From Candidatus Chryseobacterium colombiense (lineage in GTDB: Bacteria; Bacteroidota; Bacteroidia; Flavobacteriales; Weeksellaceae), in contig CP119310.1 of NCBI GenBank assembly GCA_029203185.1, positions 1,364,001 through 1,428,000 of the forward strand: DNA of 64,000 nt, read 5' to 3'. Shown in pieces: positions 24,572 through 33,151 of the stretch. The position numbers were made by a program, and so were the translations under genes. The notes under the pieces were generated by a model. It was not told the DNA's origin and made no database searches. It saw only the letters and a list, made by a program, of their open reading frames with translations. Every line of letters starts with the position of its first letter. Position 1 is the stretch's first letter.

Positions 24572-24976
24572 TTATTCTGCCTTGTTGAATTTAAGCAATA
24601 AAAGATTGTCCTGATACAATTCCAGCGTACTTCCGGAAACAACGTATCTGTTTGCTTTCTGCACCATATCCAGGAAGTTTTTTTCTACGCTCATATTATC
24701 ACAAGCCATTTTGGTAGACCCCATCTGTGAAGCAGCAAACTTTCCTGAAGCAGTTTCCATAGTTACAGCACCAAAATAACGGTTACACCCTGAATTTCCA
24801 TTGATTTTTCCACCTTCTACATTCAATGTTGGAGTCTGCCCTTTTACATTATCTGCTAAAGTCCATTTTGTATTGGCAATGGATGGCTGTGCTTTTCCGG
24901 CTTTTGATGAAGAAGCCACTGTTCCGCACGATACCAAAACTGCTGCTGTGCATATGCTTAAAAAAAGGTTTTTCAT
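24572..24976 (-). CDS. META-domain (HslJ-like) lipoprotein
   Basis: 134 residues. A lipoprotein signal with lipobox VLVSC places the acylated Cys at 17. The META domain covers about 33-132: NTKWTLADN, then GKINGNSGCNRYFGAVTM and MGSTKMACDNMSVEKNFLDMV, as in HslJ-type heat-shock lipoproteins and copper-resistance-linked proteins. It is probably anchored in the outer or inner membrane facing the periplasm. Molecular role unknown. It is a single gene ended by the bidirectional terminator. Confidence 0.88.
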   Translation of the reverse strand: MKNLFLSICTAAVLVSCGTVASSSKAGKAQPSIANTKWTLADNVKGQTPTLNVEGGKINGNSGCNRYFGAVTMETASGKFAASQMGSTKMACDNMSVEKNFLDMVQKANRYVVSGSTLELYQDNLLLLKFNKAE

Positions 24977-25103
24977 TTTATTCTTTTGATTTAACCCAAA
25001 TTTACGGAAATTATATTATTTAAAAAGTGATCAAAAAATTTTATTGTTTTTTTAACGGTTGTTTTCTAGGGTTGTAAAATCTATTGCTGTTTTCCTGGGA
25101 AAA

Positions 25104-25197
25104 GATGCTTCGGCTTCGCTCAGCATGACAACGCAGCAAATTATTTTCTAATAAAAAATTAGTATTATAAATGTCATGCTGAGCCTGCCGAAGCATC
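25104..25197. repeat. Dispersed palindromic repeat, family 1, paired copy
   Basis: Arms 25104-25130 (GATGCTTCGGCTTCGCTCAG then CATGACA) and 25172-25197 (TGTCATGCTGAGCCTGCCGA then AGCATC), separated by 41 bases. TTAGTATTA precedes the second arm as in the 4.5-kb copy. Confidence 0.85.
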
Positions 25198-25200
25198 TAT

Positions 25201-25233
25201 AAAAAAGAAACGGACTTTTAAAAAGTCCGTTTC
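25201..25233 (-). terminator. Terminator of pheT
   Basis: GAAACGGACTTTT / AAAAGTCCGTTTC perfect 13-bp stem, followed on the minus strand by a T-run, 27 bases behind the pheT stop. Confidence 0.88.
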
Positions 25234-25260
25234 GTAATATATTGCATAATTATTTGAAAA

Positions 25261-27663
25261 CTATCCCCTCAATTCAGCATTGAATTCTTTTTGGAAAGAT
25301 TTAATCAAAGATTCCATCACTGATGCAATTTCTTTTTCCTCCAACGTTTTTTCTTCGTTTAAAAGCTCGAAACTCATTGCATAAGACTTCTTGCCTTCCG
25401 GAAGGTTTTTCCCTTCGTATACGTCAAATAAATTAATGTTTTTAATGTAGGGCGATTTATTCTTTTTAGCCGTCTGATACAGATCTTCGTAGTTCACCGT
25501 CTTATCAATCAATAACGCTAAGTCTCTTCTGATTTTGTTGAATTTAGGAATATCCTTAAATTTCAATTCATTTTTAGAACGTAATTCCTGAGCAAATTCC
25601 AATTCTATTTCTGCATAGAAGCATTCCTGGTCGATGTCAAAATCTTTCAATTGCTGAGCAGAAACTTTCCCGATTCTTACTAAAGCTTTTCCATCTACTT
25701 CATAAGCTAAAGCATCAGAAAATCTGTCGTCTGATAAAGCAACTTCTTTATAATCAATTGCCAGTCTTTCCAAAAGAACTTTTACATAAGCTTTTAAGTT
25801 ATAAAAACTTGTAGCAGATTTAGGCTGCAACCAGTTTTCAGCTACTTCTCTTCCTGAAACTAAAATAGCCAGCTGCTTTCTTTCAGTATATTTATCTTTT
25901 TTATGATAGATTTTTCCGAACTCAAAAAACTTGATATCCTGGTTTTTTCTGTTGATATTGTAGATGGCGTTCTGAAGAAGACCTTCCAGTAAAGATTTTC
26001 TCATGAATGCCAAATCACCGCTCAAAGGGTTCAATAGCTTAACGGCATCGGTCTCATCTTTTACGGAAGTTAATGAATTGTTCATGACTTCATTGAAACC
26101 TAAGCTTTGCAAAGTTCTTGCCCAGTTGTTTTCTAATTCATCCTGATCGTTTGCACTCAGCTTTACCGGAGTAAATGAAATCTTTTGCGGAGCATCAATT
26201 TTGTTGTATCCGTAGATTCTTAAAATTTCTTCAATAACGTCAATTTCTCTAGTTACATCAGCTCTGTAAGCAGGAACAGAAATTTCCAATCCGTTCTGAA
26301 TTTCATTTAAAACCTGAATTTCAAGTGATTTTAAAATTTCCTTTACTTTTTCTCTGTGAATTTTTGTCCCTAAAATCTGCTCGATTTTAGAGAATCTGAT
26401 GATCACATAGCTGTCTTCTATTTTCTTTGGATATTCCTCCAACAACTCTCCTATTAATTTACCTTCTGCCAATTCTGAAATTAATTTAATGGCATGCGTA
26501 ATCGCAGTTCTTGTAATATTCGGATCTACTCCTCTTTCAAATCTGAAAGAAGCATCTGTATTCAATCCATGGAACTTAGCTCCTTTTCTTACCGCAACAG
26601 GATTGAAATAAGCACTTTCTAAGAAAATTTTTTTTGTTTCTGAGGAAACCCCTGAATTAGCACCGCCAAAAACTCCGGCAATACACATTGGGTTATCTTT
26701 TCCGTCTTTAATCATGATTTCAGAACCGTTCAAAGTTCTTTCCACCCCATCCAAAGTCGTGAATTTTGTTCCTTCTTTTACTGTTCCTACTTTCACTTTT
26801 TTGTCTGCAATTTTATCTGCATCAAAAGCATGAAGCGGTTGACCGTAACCGTGAAGGATATAATTTGTAATGTCAACAACATTATTAATCGGGCTCAATC
26901 CGATGGCTTTCAATCTGTCTTTCAGCCAAGAAGGAGAGTCTGCCACTTTTACATCTTCAATTACCGCTCCGATATATCTTGGACACAATTCAGCATCTTC
27001 AACTTCCAATTGGAAATCATGAGAGCCTTCATTATTCAGCACTACTGAAGAAACTTTTTCAAAAGTAGATTTTAACTGATTAGTAGAAAGGAAAGCATAC
27101 AAATCTCTTGCAACACCATAATGAGACATTGCATCAGTTCTGTTTGGCGTTAAACCAATTTCGAAAACCTCATCATTAGTCAATTCAAAATAATCTGCGA
27201 AATTTTTCCCAACCTCATATTTTTCCGGATCCAGCACCATGATTCCTCCGTGGTCTTCACTAAGCCCCAATTCATCTTCTGCACAAATCATTCCCTGAGA
27301 AACCTCTCCTCTGATTTTTGCTTCTTTTATTTCAAAAAAGTTTCCGGTTTTATCATAGATTTTAGTTCCGACAACGGCTACAGGAACTGTTTGCCCGGCT
27401 TCCACATTCGGAGCACCGCAAACAATGTTCAAAACTTTTCCTTTTGCTACTTCTACCGTAGTTTTCTTCAGTTTATCTGCATTAGGATGTTTTTCGCAAG
27501 TTAAAACCTTACCTACTACAATCCCTTCCAAGCTGCCTTTTACACTTTCAAATTTTTCAATTCCTTCAACCTCAAGGCCTATATCGGTAAGGAACTCTCC
27601 TATTCTTTCAGGTTTTAATTCCGTTTTGATATAGTCTTTAAGCCAGTTATTTGATATCTTCAT
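25261..27663 (-). CDS. pheT: Phenylalanine--tRNA ligase, beta subunit
   Basis: 800 residues, the usual length. An EMAP/tRNA-binding domain is at about 40-150 (VGKVLTCEKHPNADKLKKTTV, then NIVCGAPNVEAGQTVPVA). The B3/B4 editing domain follows (CPRYIGAVIEDV, FDADKI), then B5 and the catalytic-like core (ADVTREIDVIEEILRIYGY), and a C-terminal anticodon-binding FDX-ACB domain (DIPKFNKIRRDLALLID). With PheS it forms the alpha2-beta2 enzyme that charges tRNA-Phe; pheS is not in the window, which is common in this group. Monocistronic. Confidence 0.97.
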   Translation of the reverse strand: MKISNNWLKDYIKTELKPERIGEFLTDIGLEVEGIEKFESVKGSLEGIVVGKVLTCEKHPNADKLKKTTVEVAKGKVLNIVCGAPNVEAGQTVPVAVVGTKIYDKTGNFFEIKEAKIRGEVSQGMICAEDELGLSEDHGGIMVLDPEKYEVGKNFADYFELTNDEVFEIGLTPNRTDAMSHYGVARDLYAFLSTNQLKSTFEKVSSVVLNNEGSHDFQLEVEDAELCPRYIGAVIEDVKVADSPSWLKDRLKAIGLSPINNVVDITNYILHGYGQPLHAFDADKIADKKVKVGTVKEGTKFTTLDGVERTLNGSEIMIKDGKDNPMCIAGVFGGANSGVSSETKKIFLESAYFNPVAVRKGAKFHGLNTDASFRFERGVDPNITRTAITHAIKLISELAEGKLIGELLEEYPKKIEDSYVIIRFSKIEQILGTKIHREKVKEILKSLEIQVLNEIQNGLEISVPAYRADVTREIDVIEEILRIYGYNKIDAPQKISFTPVKLSANDQDELENNWARTLQSLGFNEVMNNSLTSVKDETDAVKLLNPLSGDLAFMRKSLLEGLLQNAIYNINRKNQDIKFFEFGKIYHKKDKYTERKQLAILVSGREVAENWLQPKSATSFYNLKAYVKVLLERLAIDYKEVALSDDRFSDALAYEVDGKALVRIGKVSAQQLKDFDIDQECFYAEIELEFAQELRSKNELKFKDIPKFNKIRRDLALLIDKTVNYEDLYQTAKKNKSPYIKNINLFDVYEGKNLPEGKKSYAMSFELLNEEKTLEEKEIASVMESLIKSFQKEFNAELRG

Positions 27664-27821
27664 TGCTCTATTTTGAAAATTTTTAAATGAATTTTGCGTC
27701 TACAAATGTCGTCATTTTTTGAGAGATAGAGAAATTTAGAGGAAACTTTAAAGCAAATATTCCGCTTTTTATTTTCCGAGAAATGACAGATTTCGCCAAT
27801 AAAAAGCAGGGATTAAAGTTT

Positions 27822-28544
27822 TTATAAACTTTTTCCTTCAATATAATCCATGAGTGTCTTCTTGTAATTCGGAGCAATCACAATCTGCTGATTTCCGATA
27901 ACGATATGATTTCTTTCAATGGCTTCTATTTTACTTAAAGCAATAATGTAGGATCTGTGAACCCTCATAAAGTCTTCGGAAGGTAATTCTTCTTCAAGCT
28001 TTTTCAGGCTCGTGAGTGTTAAAACAGGTTTAGGATTATCTTTGAGATATATTTTAACGTAGTCTTTCAGTCCTTCGATGTACAGCACTTCTGAAAAATC
28101 AATTTTAACCTGTCTGTATTCTGATTTTACGAAAATAAAACTTTGTTTTTTCTCTGTTTTTTGCTCAGCGGCAGGTACCGTTTCAAAATAATTTCTTGCT
28201 TTTTGAGCAGCATTCAGAAACTCATTGTAGTCAAATGGTTTTAAAAGATAATCTAGAGCACTTACCTTATAACCGTCAATTGCATACTGATCGAAGGCTG
28301 TTGTAAAGATCACTTTGCTTGTTGCAGGCAGTAGTTTTGAGAATTCCAACCCCGAAAGTTCGGGCATCTGAATATCCAGAAAGAAAAGATCAATATCTTT
28401 TTCCTTTTCACACACCTGCATTGCTTCGATAGCACTGCTGCATTTTGCCTTTAGTTCCAGAAAAGGAGTTTTCAGAACATAACTTTCTATAAGGTTTAAA
28501 GCCATCGGTTCATCATCAGCAATCAAGCAGGTAAGTGTTCTCAT
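27822..28544 (-). CDS. LytTR-family response regulator
   Basis: 240 residues. The receiver domain covers 1-120, with acidic pocket D10/D11, phospho-acceptor D57 (FFLDIQMPE), T81/T82 and K102. A LytTR DNA-binding domain is at about 135-236 (FIFVKSEYRQVKIDF, then IEGLKDYVKIYL, FMRVHRSYIIAL). It is separated by 2 bp from the histidine kinase gene upstream, so it is cognate. LytTR regulators bind direct repeats near promoters; targets are not evident. Confidence 0.94.
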   Translation of the reverse strand: MRTLTCLIADDEPMALNLIESYVLKTPFLELKAKCSSAIEAMQVCEKEKDIDLFFLDIQMPELSGLEFSKLLPATSKVIFTTAFDQYAIDGYKVSALDYLLKPFDYNEFLNAAQKARNYFETVPAAEQKTEKKQSFIFVKSEYRQVKIDFSEVLYIEGLKDYVKIYLKDNPKPVLTLTSLKKLEEELPSEDFMRVHRSYIIALSKIEAIERNHIVIGNQQIVIAPNYKKTLMDYIEGKSL

Positions 28545-28546
28545 AT

Positions 28547-29578
28547 TTATTTTATTTTCAGTTTCATTTCTGCAATATACATTCCGTTATTGAGATGAGA
28601 GTGAAATTCATATTTTCCAGGATACAGCAGACTTAATCGTTTTTTGAGATTTTCCACCCCGATTCCGGATCCGCTTTTATCCATTTCTGTTTTTGGAAAA
28701 TTAGAGTTGGAAGCGGTAAAATGAATTTCATCATCCACAATTTCCATTTTAAAGCAGATATCGGAATGCTGTGTTGCCGAAACTCCATGTTTAAAGGCAT
28801 TCTCTACTATAGAAATGAAAAGTAAAGGCGCAATTTCAAGATTCGGAATGATTTTCGGAAAGCTTATAAAAACTTTGGTATTATCATTCAGTCTGAGTGT
28901 CATCAACTCGATATATTTGTTTAAAAAATCGATTTCATCAAAGAGTTTTATTTTCTCTACGTCTGTTTTGTAAAGAAGGTGTCTCATAAGTTTGCTTAAA
29001 CTGTGGATACTGTGCTTTGCTTTTTCCGGAGCAAAATCAATGAGTGAATAGATGTTGTTTAAAGCATTAAAGAAAAAATGGGGCTGTAACTGATATTTCA
29101 AATGCTGTAATTCCGATTTCAGTTTGATATTATCCGCTTCACGTTTGATTTCTTCTGCGTGCTTCATTTTCTGTCCGAAACTTATGGCAATAGAAAAAGC
29201 TACCGGAATCATGTAAATCAAAAAGTCCGTAAAATAAATAAATCCTTCAGGTGGGCGTCTTCCTCTTCCTGAACTTCTTAACCGCTGAACTCCAATCCAA
29301 TCAAAAATCTCATGTTTAAAAATGATAAATACAATAATAACTGCCAGATTTACCAGTACAAAACGGAGTTTCTTATCGGTATAAAGCCAATTGACAAATA
29401 TTAAGTAATTAAGATAGAAAATAGCTGCGAGAAGAATCAACTGCAACCAAAAATGCTTAAAAAGACCTAACCAGTCACCATCAAAACCCAAGGAAAAAGC
29501 CACAGGAAGAAAGAAAAGAAACAGCCAAATCAATACATGAATACTGACTTCTAATTTTTTATTTTTAAGATTAATCAT
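28547..29578 (-). CDS. LytS-type (His_kinase family) sensor histidine kinase
   Basis: 343 residues. Four TM helices lie at about 12-30, 43-66, 72-92 and 113-133, with very short loops, so the sensor is probably intramembrane. A coiled linker follows. The kinase core shows LQPHFFFNALNNIYSLI with the phospho-acceptor H167, and the ATPase part IVENAFKHG and GSGIGVENLKKRL. Its partner is the LytTR regulator directly downstream (2 bp). Such pairs are common in Bacteroidota; the signal is unknown. Confidence 0.93.
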   Translation of the reverse strand: MINLKNKKLEVSIHVLIWLFLFFLPVAFSLGFDGDWLGLFKHFWLQLILLAAIFYLNYLIFVNWLYTDKKLRFVLVNLAVIIVFIIFKHEIFDWIGVQRLRSSGRGRRPPEGFIYFTDFLIYMIPVAFSIAISFGQKMKHAEEIKREADNIKLKSELQHLKYQLQPHFFFNALNNIYSLIDFAPEKAKHSIHSLSKLMRHLLYKTDVEKIKLFDEIDFLNKYIELMTLRLNDNTKVFISFPKIIPNLEIAPLLFISIVENAFKHGVSATQHSDICFKMEIVDDEIHFTASNSNFPKTEMDKSGSGIGVENLKKRLSLLYPGKYEFHSHLNNGMYIAEMKLKIK

Positions 29579-29910
29579 TATCTATTTATTGCTTCAGTTT
29601 TCCGCGATATTGTGAATGAAGAAATTCCTCATCTTCAGAATTTAAATTTATTCAATCCATTAAAAATGGTTGATTTATGAAATCTACGGATCAGTGAATT
29701 TAAAATTTTTTCCAACATTTTCTATCAAATTTTAAAATTAAATATTCAGCCTATTCTGATCTGTTATATAGATTTATAAGCTATCTACCCTATGTAACAA
29801 AATTGTTCAATTATAAGGCCAATAGCAAATCTAATAGACAAACGATGAAATTATATGGAAGAACAGCCTTTTTTTAAGGCCGAAAACGATAGTCTTATTT
29901 TTATAAAACA
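29579..29910. other. Intergenic stretch with no gene seen
   Basis: About 330 AT-rich bases upstream of the histidine kinase gene and behind the dnaN terminator. No plausible frame, repeat or clear promoter pair was recognised. Confidence 0.5.
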
Positions 29911-29945
29911 AAAAAAGAGACTGAAAAATCAATCTCTTTTTTATC
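29911..29945 (-). terminator. Terminator of dnaN
   Basis: AAAAAGAGACTGA / TCAATCTCTTTTT hairpin (one position becomes a G-U pair on the minus strand) with a T-run, 18 bases behind the dnaN stop. Confidence 0.75.
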
Positions 29946-29960
29946 TATTTTTTAATATTG

Positions 29961-31091
29961 TTACAATCCGATTACAGGCATTGATAACATTAAAATGTTT
30001 TCGTTGTCTTCAAGACCATCAAGCGGTTCGATGATTCCCGGTCTGTTCGGCTGAGACATTTTCATTGTGATATCGTCTGACCCAAGAATAGTCAACATTT
30101 CTGTTAAGAATTTAGAGCTGAATCCAATATTGATGTCTTCTCCGTTATAATCGCAAGGAATCTGCATATCTGCCTTGTTTGCGTATTCCGTATCTTCTGC
30201 ATGAAGGTGAAGAATGTTTGCAGACAGCTTAAATCTTACCTGATTGGTAGATTTGTTTGACATAATAGAAGCTCTTTTGATTGCTCCTAATAAAAGGTTT
30301 CTGTTGATCGTTAATACGTTTGGATTTTCTTTTGGAATTACCGCTGTATAGTTGGGATATTTTCCATCGATCAGTCTACAGATCCAGATATGTTTACCAA
30401 AAGTAAACTTAGCCATGTTCTCGTTGAAGTCGATGGTAACGTCTTCATTCGAGCTTGCCAAAATATTTTTGAAAATATTCAGCGGTTTTTTAGGCATGAT
30501 GAATTCCATTGGTTCGGCATTCATCAAATCTGTTCTTTTATAAACAACCAGTCTGTGAGAATCGGTAGAAACAAAGTTTGTTTCATTTTCTCCAAACTGG
30601 AATAATACTCCCGTCATTACAGGACGAAGAGAATCATTACTTGTTGCAAAAAGCGTATTGGTAAGTGCTTCAGACAAAACGCCTGCAGACATGGTAACAC
30701 TTTGAGAAGCGTCAAATTCCGGCAATTCAGGGTAATCATCCGCATTATCTAATGCTACTGCGAAATTATCTTTTTCATCCAAAATCTCCAGCTGACTTCC
30801 CGTTCCTTCCGCATTGTCTTTTACCGCCAACGTAAGAGGCTGCTCTCCGTAAGTCTTAATAAAATCTTGAAAAATCTTAGCAGGAACAGCAAATTTCCCC
30901 GTATCATCAGACTTCACTTCAAGAGAAGTCACAAGAGTTGTTTCGCCATCAGATGCTGTAATGGTAACGTTGGTTCCGTCTAATTCAAAAAGATAGTTTT
31001 CTAAAATAGGTCTCGATTGAGAGCTTGATATTACACCACTTACAGTTTGTAACGCCTTCTGCAGTTCACCACTTGAAATAATAAATTTCAT
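29961..31091 (-). CDS. dnaN: DNA polymerase III beta subunit (sliding clamp)
   Basis: 376 residues, the normal size. Three repeated clamp domains: the first has ELQKALQTVSGVISSSQSRPIL, the second NTLFATSNDSLRPVMTGVLFQF and TDSHRLVVYK, the third NILHLHAEDTEYANKADM and the C-terminal LMLSMPVIGL. The dimer encircles DNA and tethers the replicase and repair polymerases. No dnaA lies nearby, so this is not an obvious origin. A TATATTTG element sits about 20 bases upstream. Confidence 0.97.
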   Translation of the reverse strand: MKFIISSGELQKALQTVSGVISSSQSRPILENYLFELDGTNVTITASDGETTLVTSLEVKSDDTGKFAVPAKIFQDFIKTYGEQPLTLAVKDNAEGTGSQLEILDEKDNFAVALDNADDYPELPEFDASQSVTMSAGVLSEALTNTLFATSNDSLRPVMTGVLFQFGENETNFVSTDSHRLVVYKRTDLMNAEPMEFIMPKKPLNIFKNILASSNEDVTIDFNENMAKFTFGKHIWICRLIDGKYPNYTAVIPKENPNVLTINRNLLLGAIKRASIMSNKSTNQVRFKLSANILHLHAEDTEYANKADMQIPCDYNGEDINIGFSSKFLTEMLTILGSDDITMKMSQPNRPGIIEPLDGLEDNENILMLSMPVIGL

Positions 31092-31112
31092 AGATTTAAA
31101 AATAAGTTTCTA

Positions 31113-31120
31113 CAAATATA
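31113..31120 (-). promoter_or_regulatory. Candidate -7 element of dnaN
   Basis: TATATTTG on the minus strand (plus CAAATATA), ending 21 bases before the dnaN ATG. No clear -33. Confidence 0.45.
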
Positions 31121-31263
31121 ATAAATAGAAAACAGATAGAAAAGAATAATTAGGTGAGTTATTAACAACCATCAAAAGAATTTTATAAATATTTCGCTTT
31201 CACTTTTGTTCGACACAGATTATATTAATAGGATCAATTACCTATTACTTTTCATCAATTAAG

Positions 31264-31271
31264 TATATTTG
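31264..31271 (+). promoter_or_regulatory. Candidate -7 element of the diacylglycerol-kinase-like gene
   Basis: TATATTTG, ending 16 bases before the ATG at 31288. Confidence 0.45.
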
Positions 31272-31287
31272 TCAATAAATTTTTACC

Positions 31288-31659
31288 ATGCGAAAACCAC
31301 CAATCCATACAAGTTTTCTAAACGCTTTCCGAGGTGTTTTTTTAATGATAAAAAGTGAAAGAAATTTTCAGATTGAAATGTTAGCTTTTGGTATCAATCT
31401 GTTTTTAATTTTTTATTTGAAGCTTTCTTCAACAGATACCATTTTAATTTTAACCGTCTCGTTCGCAGTTTTATCCTCTGAAATTTTCAATACCGCTATA
31501 GAAAAACTCTGCGATATTGTACAGCCGGAGTTTGACAGAAGAATTGGTTTTATCAAAGATATTGCTGCAGGAGCTGTTATTTTAATGACAATTTTGTCGG
31601 TTGTTGTCGGAATTTTGATCTATTGGAAATATATTGAAGCTATTTTCCAACATATATAA
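31288..31659 (+). CDS. dgkA: Diacylglycerol/undecaprenol kinase family protein
   Basis: 123 residues with the family layout: soluble N-terminus (NAFRGVFLMIKSERNFQIEML), then three TM helices at about 33-46, 48-66 and 93-113. The signature between helices is SSEIFNTAIEKLCDIVQPEFD followed by RIGFIKDIAAGAV, containing the conserved Glu, Asn and Asp-x-x-Ala. In Gram-positives this family phosphorylates undecaprenol and in E. coli diacylglycerol. Which lipid is used here is not determined. Its 3' end overlaps the end of the frameshifted gene on the other strand by 20 bp. Confidence 0.92.
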   Translation: MRKPPIHTSFLNAFRGVFLMIKSERNFQIEMLAFGINLFLIFYLKLSSTDTILILTVSFAVLSSEIFNTAIEKLCDIVQPEFDRRIGFIKDIAAGAVILMTILSVVVGILIYWKYIEAIFQHI

Positions 31660-31971
31660 ATCCTGACTTTCCTGATTTAAAAAATGTTTCTATTCTTTTA
31701 TAATCATCCACTTCATATTCGTCGGCTTTTAGAATTTCTTCTTCTGTAACTTCAAATAAAACACCTTCTACCTCATCCTCTACATTTCCGGAAAACACTA
31801 AAATCGGATGGTATTTCTGATTACTTTTTCGTAAAACTTCAGGATCTGTGATTTCCAGCATTTCAAGTTTAAAGCCCTTCAATACATCTTTTTCGCCTTT
31901 TAAAATCCGTCCGAAAGTTTCGATCTGAACCTGCTCTTTTGCAAAGTCCCGTAAGAAAATAAATTAAGCAT
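31640..31971 (-). pseudogene. Gamma-glutamylcyclotransferase (AIG2)-like gene with a frameshift
   Basis: The open frame downstream gives only an 80-residue fragment starting at a TTG (31882) that lacks the N-terminus. Read from an ATG at 31971, another frame gives MLNLFSYGTLQK, containing the YGTL motif that opens this family. One extra A in the run at 31937-31940 (T-run on the plus strand) joins the two into one protein of 110 residues: MLNLFSYGTLQ, then KEQVQIETFGRILKGEKDVL, and on to the Glu-bearing DEYEVDDYKR. The ATG overlaps the upstream stop codon by one base (TAATG), which strongly supports this start. Either a true single-base loss or an assembly error. Confidence 0.85.
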
Positions 31972-32597
31972 TACAGATATTTTTCAATAATTGGGATTGC
32001 AATTTCAGCCATTATTCCATAGCCTTTTTCATTAGGATGAACGCCATCAGCCGAAAGTAAAATTTCTTTATCTTCTAAAAAAGCAGAATAAAAATCAACA
32101 TAATGTAATGAATTTTCATCTGCGATATTTTTTAAAATTTGATTGTAAACCAAAACTTCATGATTTGTTCTCAGCTTTCCTGAAGCAACAACAACTCCAT
32201 CTACGTTTTTAGAAAAAGGCAGAATGCTCACCAAATAAATATCATCGGAATATTTTTTTGCTTCCTGAATGGCAGCCAAAATATTCGTTTCAAACTTTTC
32301 CGGATTTACCATCTGAACTCCTTCTTTCATAGCCAGATCATTGGCTCCATAACCAATGAAAATGATATTTCCATCTGCAGCATTTCTTGCTTCCATTTCG
32401 TAAGGCATTCTTTTTAACAAACCTCCCGTTGTTTCGCCACCGATTCCGAGATTGAAAATAATCAATTCATTACTGCCCTCATTGTATTTTTGCAGGGCAT
32501 ATCTTTTCAGAATATCTACCCAACCGCCAAAAACGCCATCGTATTCTCCGTAAGTAATGCTGTCTCCGAAGAACAATCCGTACATCATCTTTTTCAT
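31971..32597 (-). CDS. SGNH/GDSL hydrolase
   Basis: 208 residues, cytoplasmic by absence of a signal peptide. Block I is FFGDSITYGE with catalytic Ser, block II Gly in LGIGGETTGGL, block III GYGANDLA with Asn, and block V DGVHPNEKGY with the Asp-His pair. These are lipases, esterases or thioesterases of the TesA/acyl-hydrolase type. Substrate unknown. Its stop overlaps the start of the (frameshifted) cyclotransferase-like gene, so the two are translationally coupled. Confidence 0.9.
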   Translation of the reverse strand: MKKMMYGLFFGDSITYGEYDGVFGGWVDILKRYALQKYNEGSNELIIFNLGIGGETTGGLLKRMPYEMEARNAADGNIIFIGYGANDLAMKEGVQMVNPEKFETNILAAIQEAKKYSDDIYLVSILPFSKNVDGVVVASGKLRTNHEVLVYNQILKNIADENSLHYVDFYSAFLEDKEILLSADGVHPNEKGYGIMAEIAIPIIEKYL

Positions 32598-32648
32598 TTG
32601 CTTTTTGAATGTTTATTATTTGATTTTAATTTAAATAAGAATTTCTGA

Positions 32649-32672
32649 GATGCTTCGACAGGCTCAGCATGA
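32649..32672. repeat. Dispersed repeat, family 1, solitary arm
   Basis: GATGCTTCGACAGGCTCAGC then ATGA, with CTAATACTAA shortly after (the reverse of the TTAGTATTAG that precedes arms at 4.6 and 25.17 kb). No partner arm is found nearby. The surrounding gap 32598-32868 has no gene. Confidence 0.75.
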
Positions 32673-32868
32673 AACCTTGCTAATACTAACTGTTTTAACC
32701 TTTATGATACTAAAAATTGCATTCATTGCATTGAGCTTAATTAACCTTAACTTCTTAAATAAAATCTTAATGGTTTAATTAAAAATCAATCCAAAATTAG
32801 TGTAATATTTTTATGTGACTCTATAATTTCAATTAAAATTTCAAATAAGGTTTGCCCTTTTCCTTCAA

Positions 32869-33138
32869 TCAATTCCAGTTTTGCTGAATTAATTTTACAT
32901 TAAAAAGCTTTCCAATTCGAATTTTATTTTGATAAAATTCTTTTGTTGCAGTAAAACCCAGATCTTCTTTTGATTTTTGTGAATTTTTCCAGATAATATC
33001 AGTTTTTACTCCATACAAAACATCATTGAACCCGTCCAAAGTTCCTACTTTCCAATCCTCATTTTTCATAAAAAGTTGAGAAACTTCTTCGTAGAAACCT
33101 TCCAGATTTGAAAAATGACTGCCATTGATGACAGTCAT
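32869..33138 (-). CDS. Barstar-like ribonuclease inhibitor family protein
   Basis: 89 residues from the ATG at 33138, which lies 13 bp behind the purL stop; a longer frame would run into purL. VINGSHFSNLEGFYEEVSQLF, then LDGFNDVLYG and IIWKNSQKSKEDLG follow the pattern of barstar (PF01337) relatives in Bacteroidota. Barstar blocks the extracellular RNase barnase, but no RNase toxin gene is seen within the window. It may be a solitary immunity protein or have another role. Position suggests cotranscription with purL. Confidence 0.72.
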   Translation of the reverse strand: MTVINGSHFSNLEGFYEEVSQLFMKNEDWKVGTLDGFNDVLYGVKTDIIWKNSQKSKEDLGFTATKEFYQNKIRIGKLFNVKLIQQNWN

Positions 33139-33151
33139 TTTCTTTTTATTG

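Noticed and set aside
27683..27877. 64-residue frame behind the response regulator
   Set aside because: Basic, low-complexity, overlaps the regulator's 3' end; no start or domain support.
29961..31091. Replication origin near dnaN
   Set aside because: No dnaA, no DnaA-box cluster and no typical origin neighbours; dnaN is dispersed in this group.
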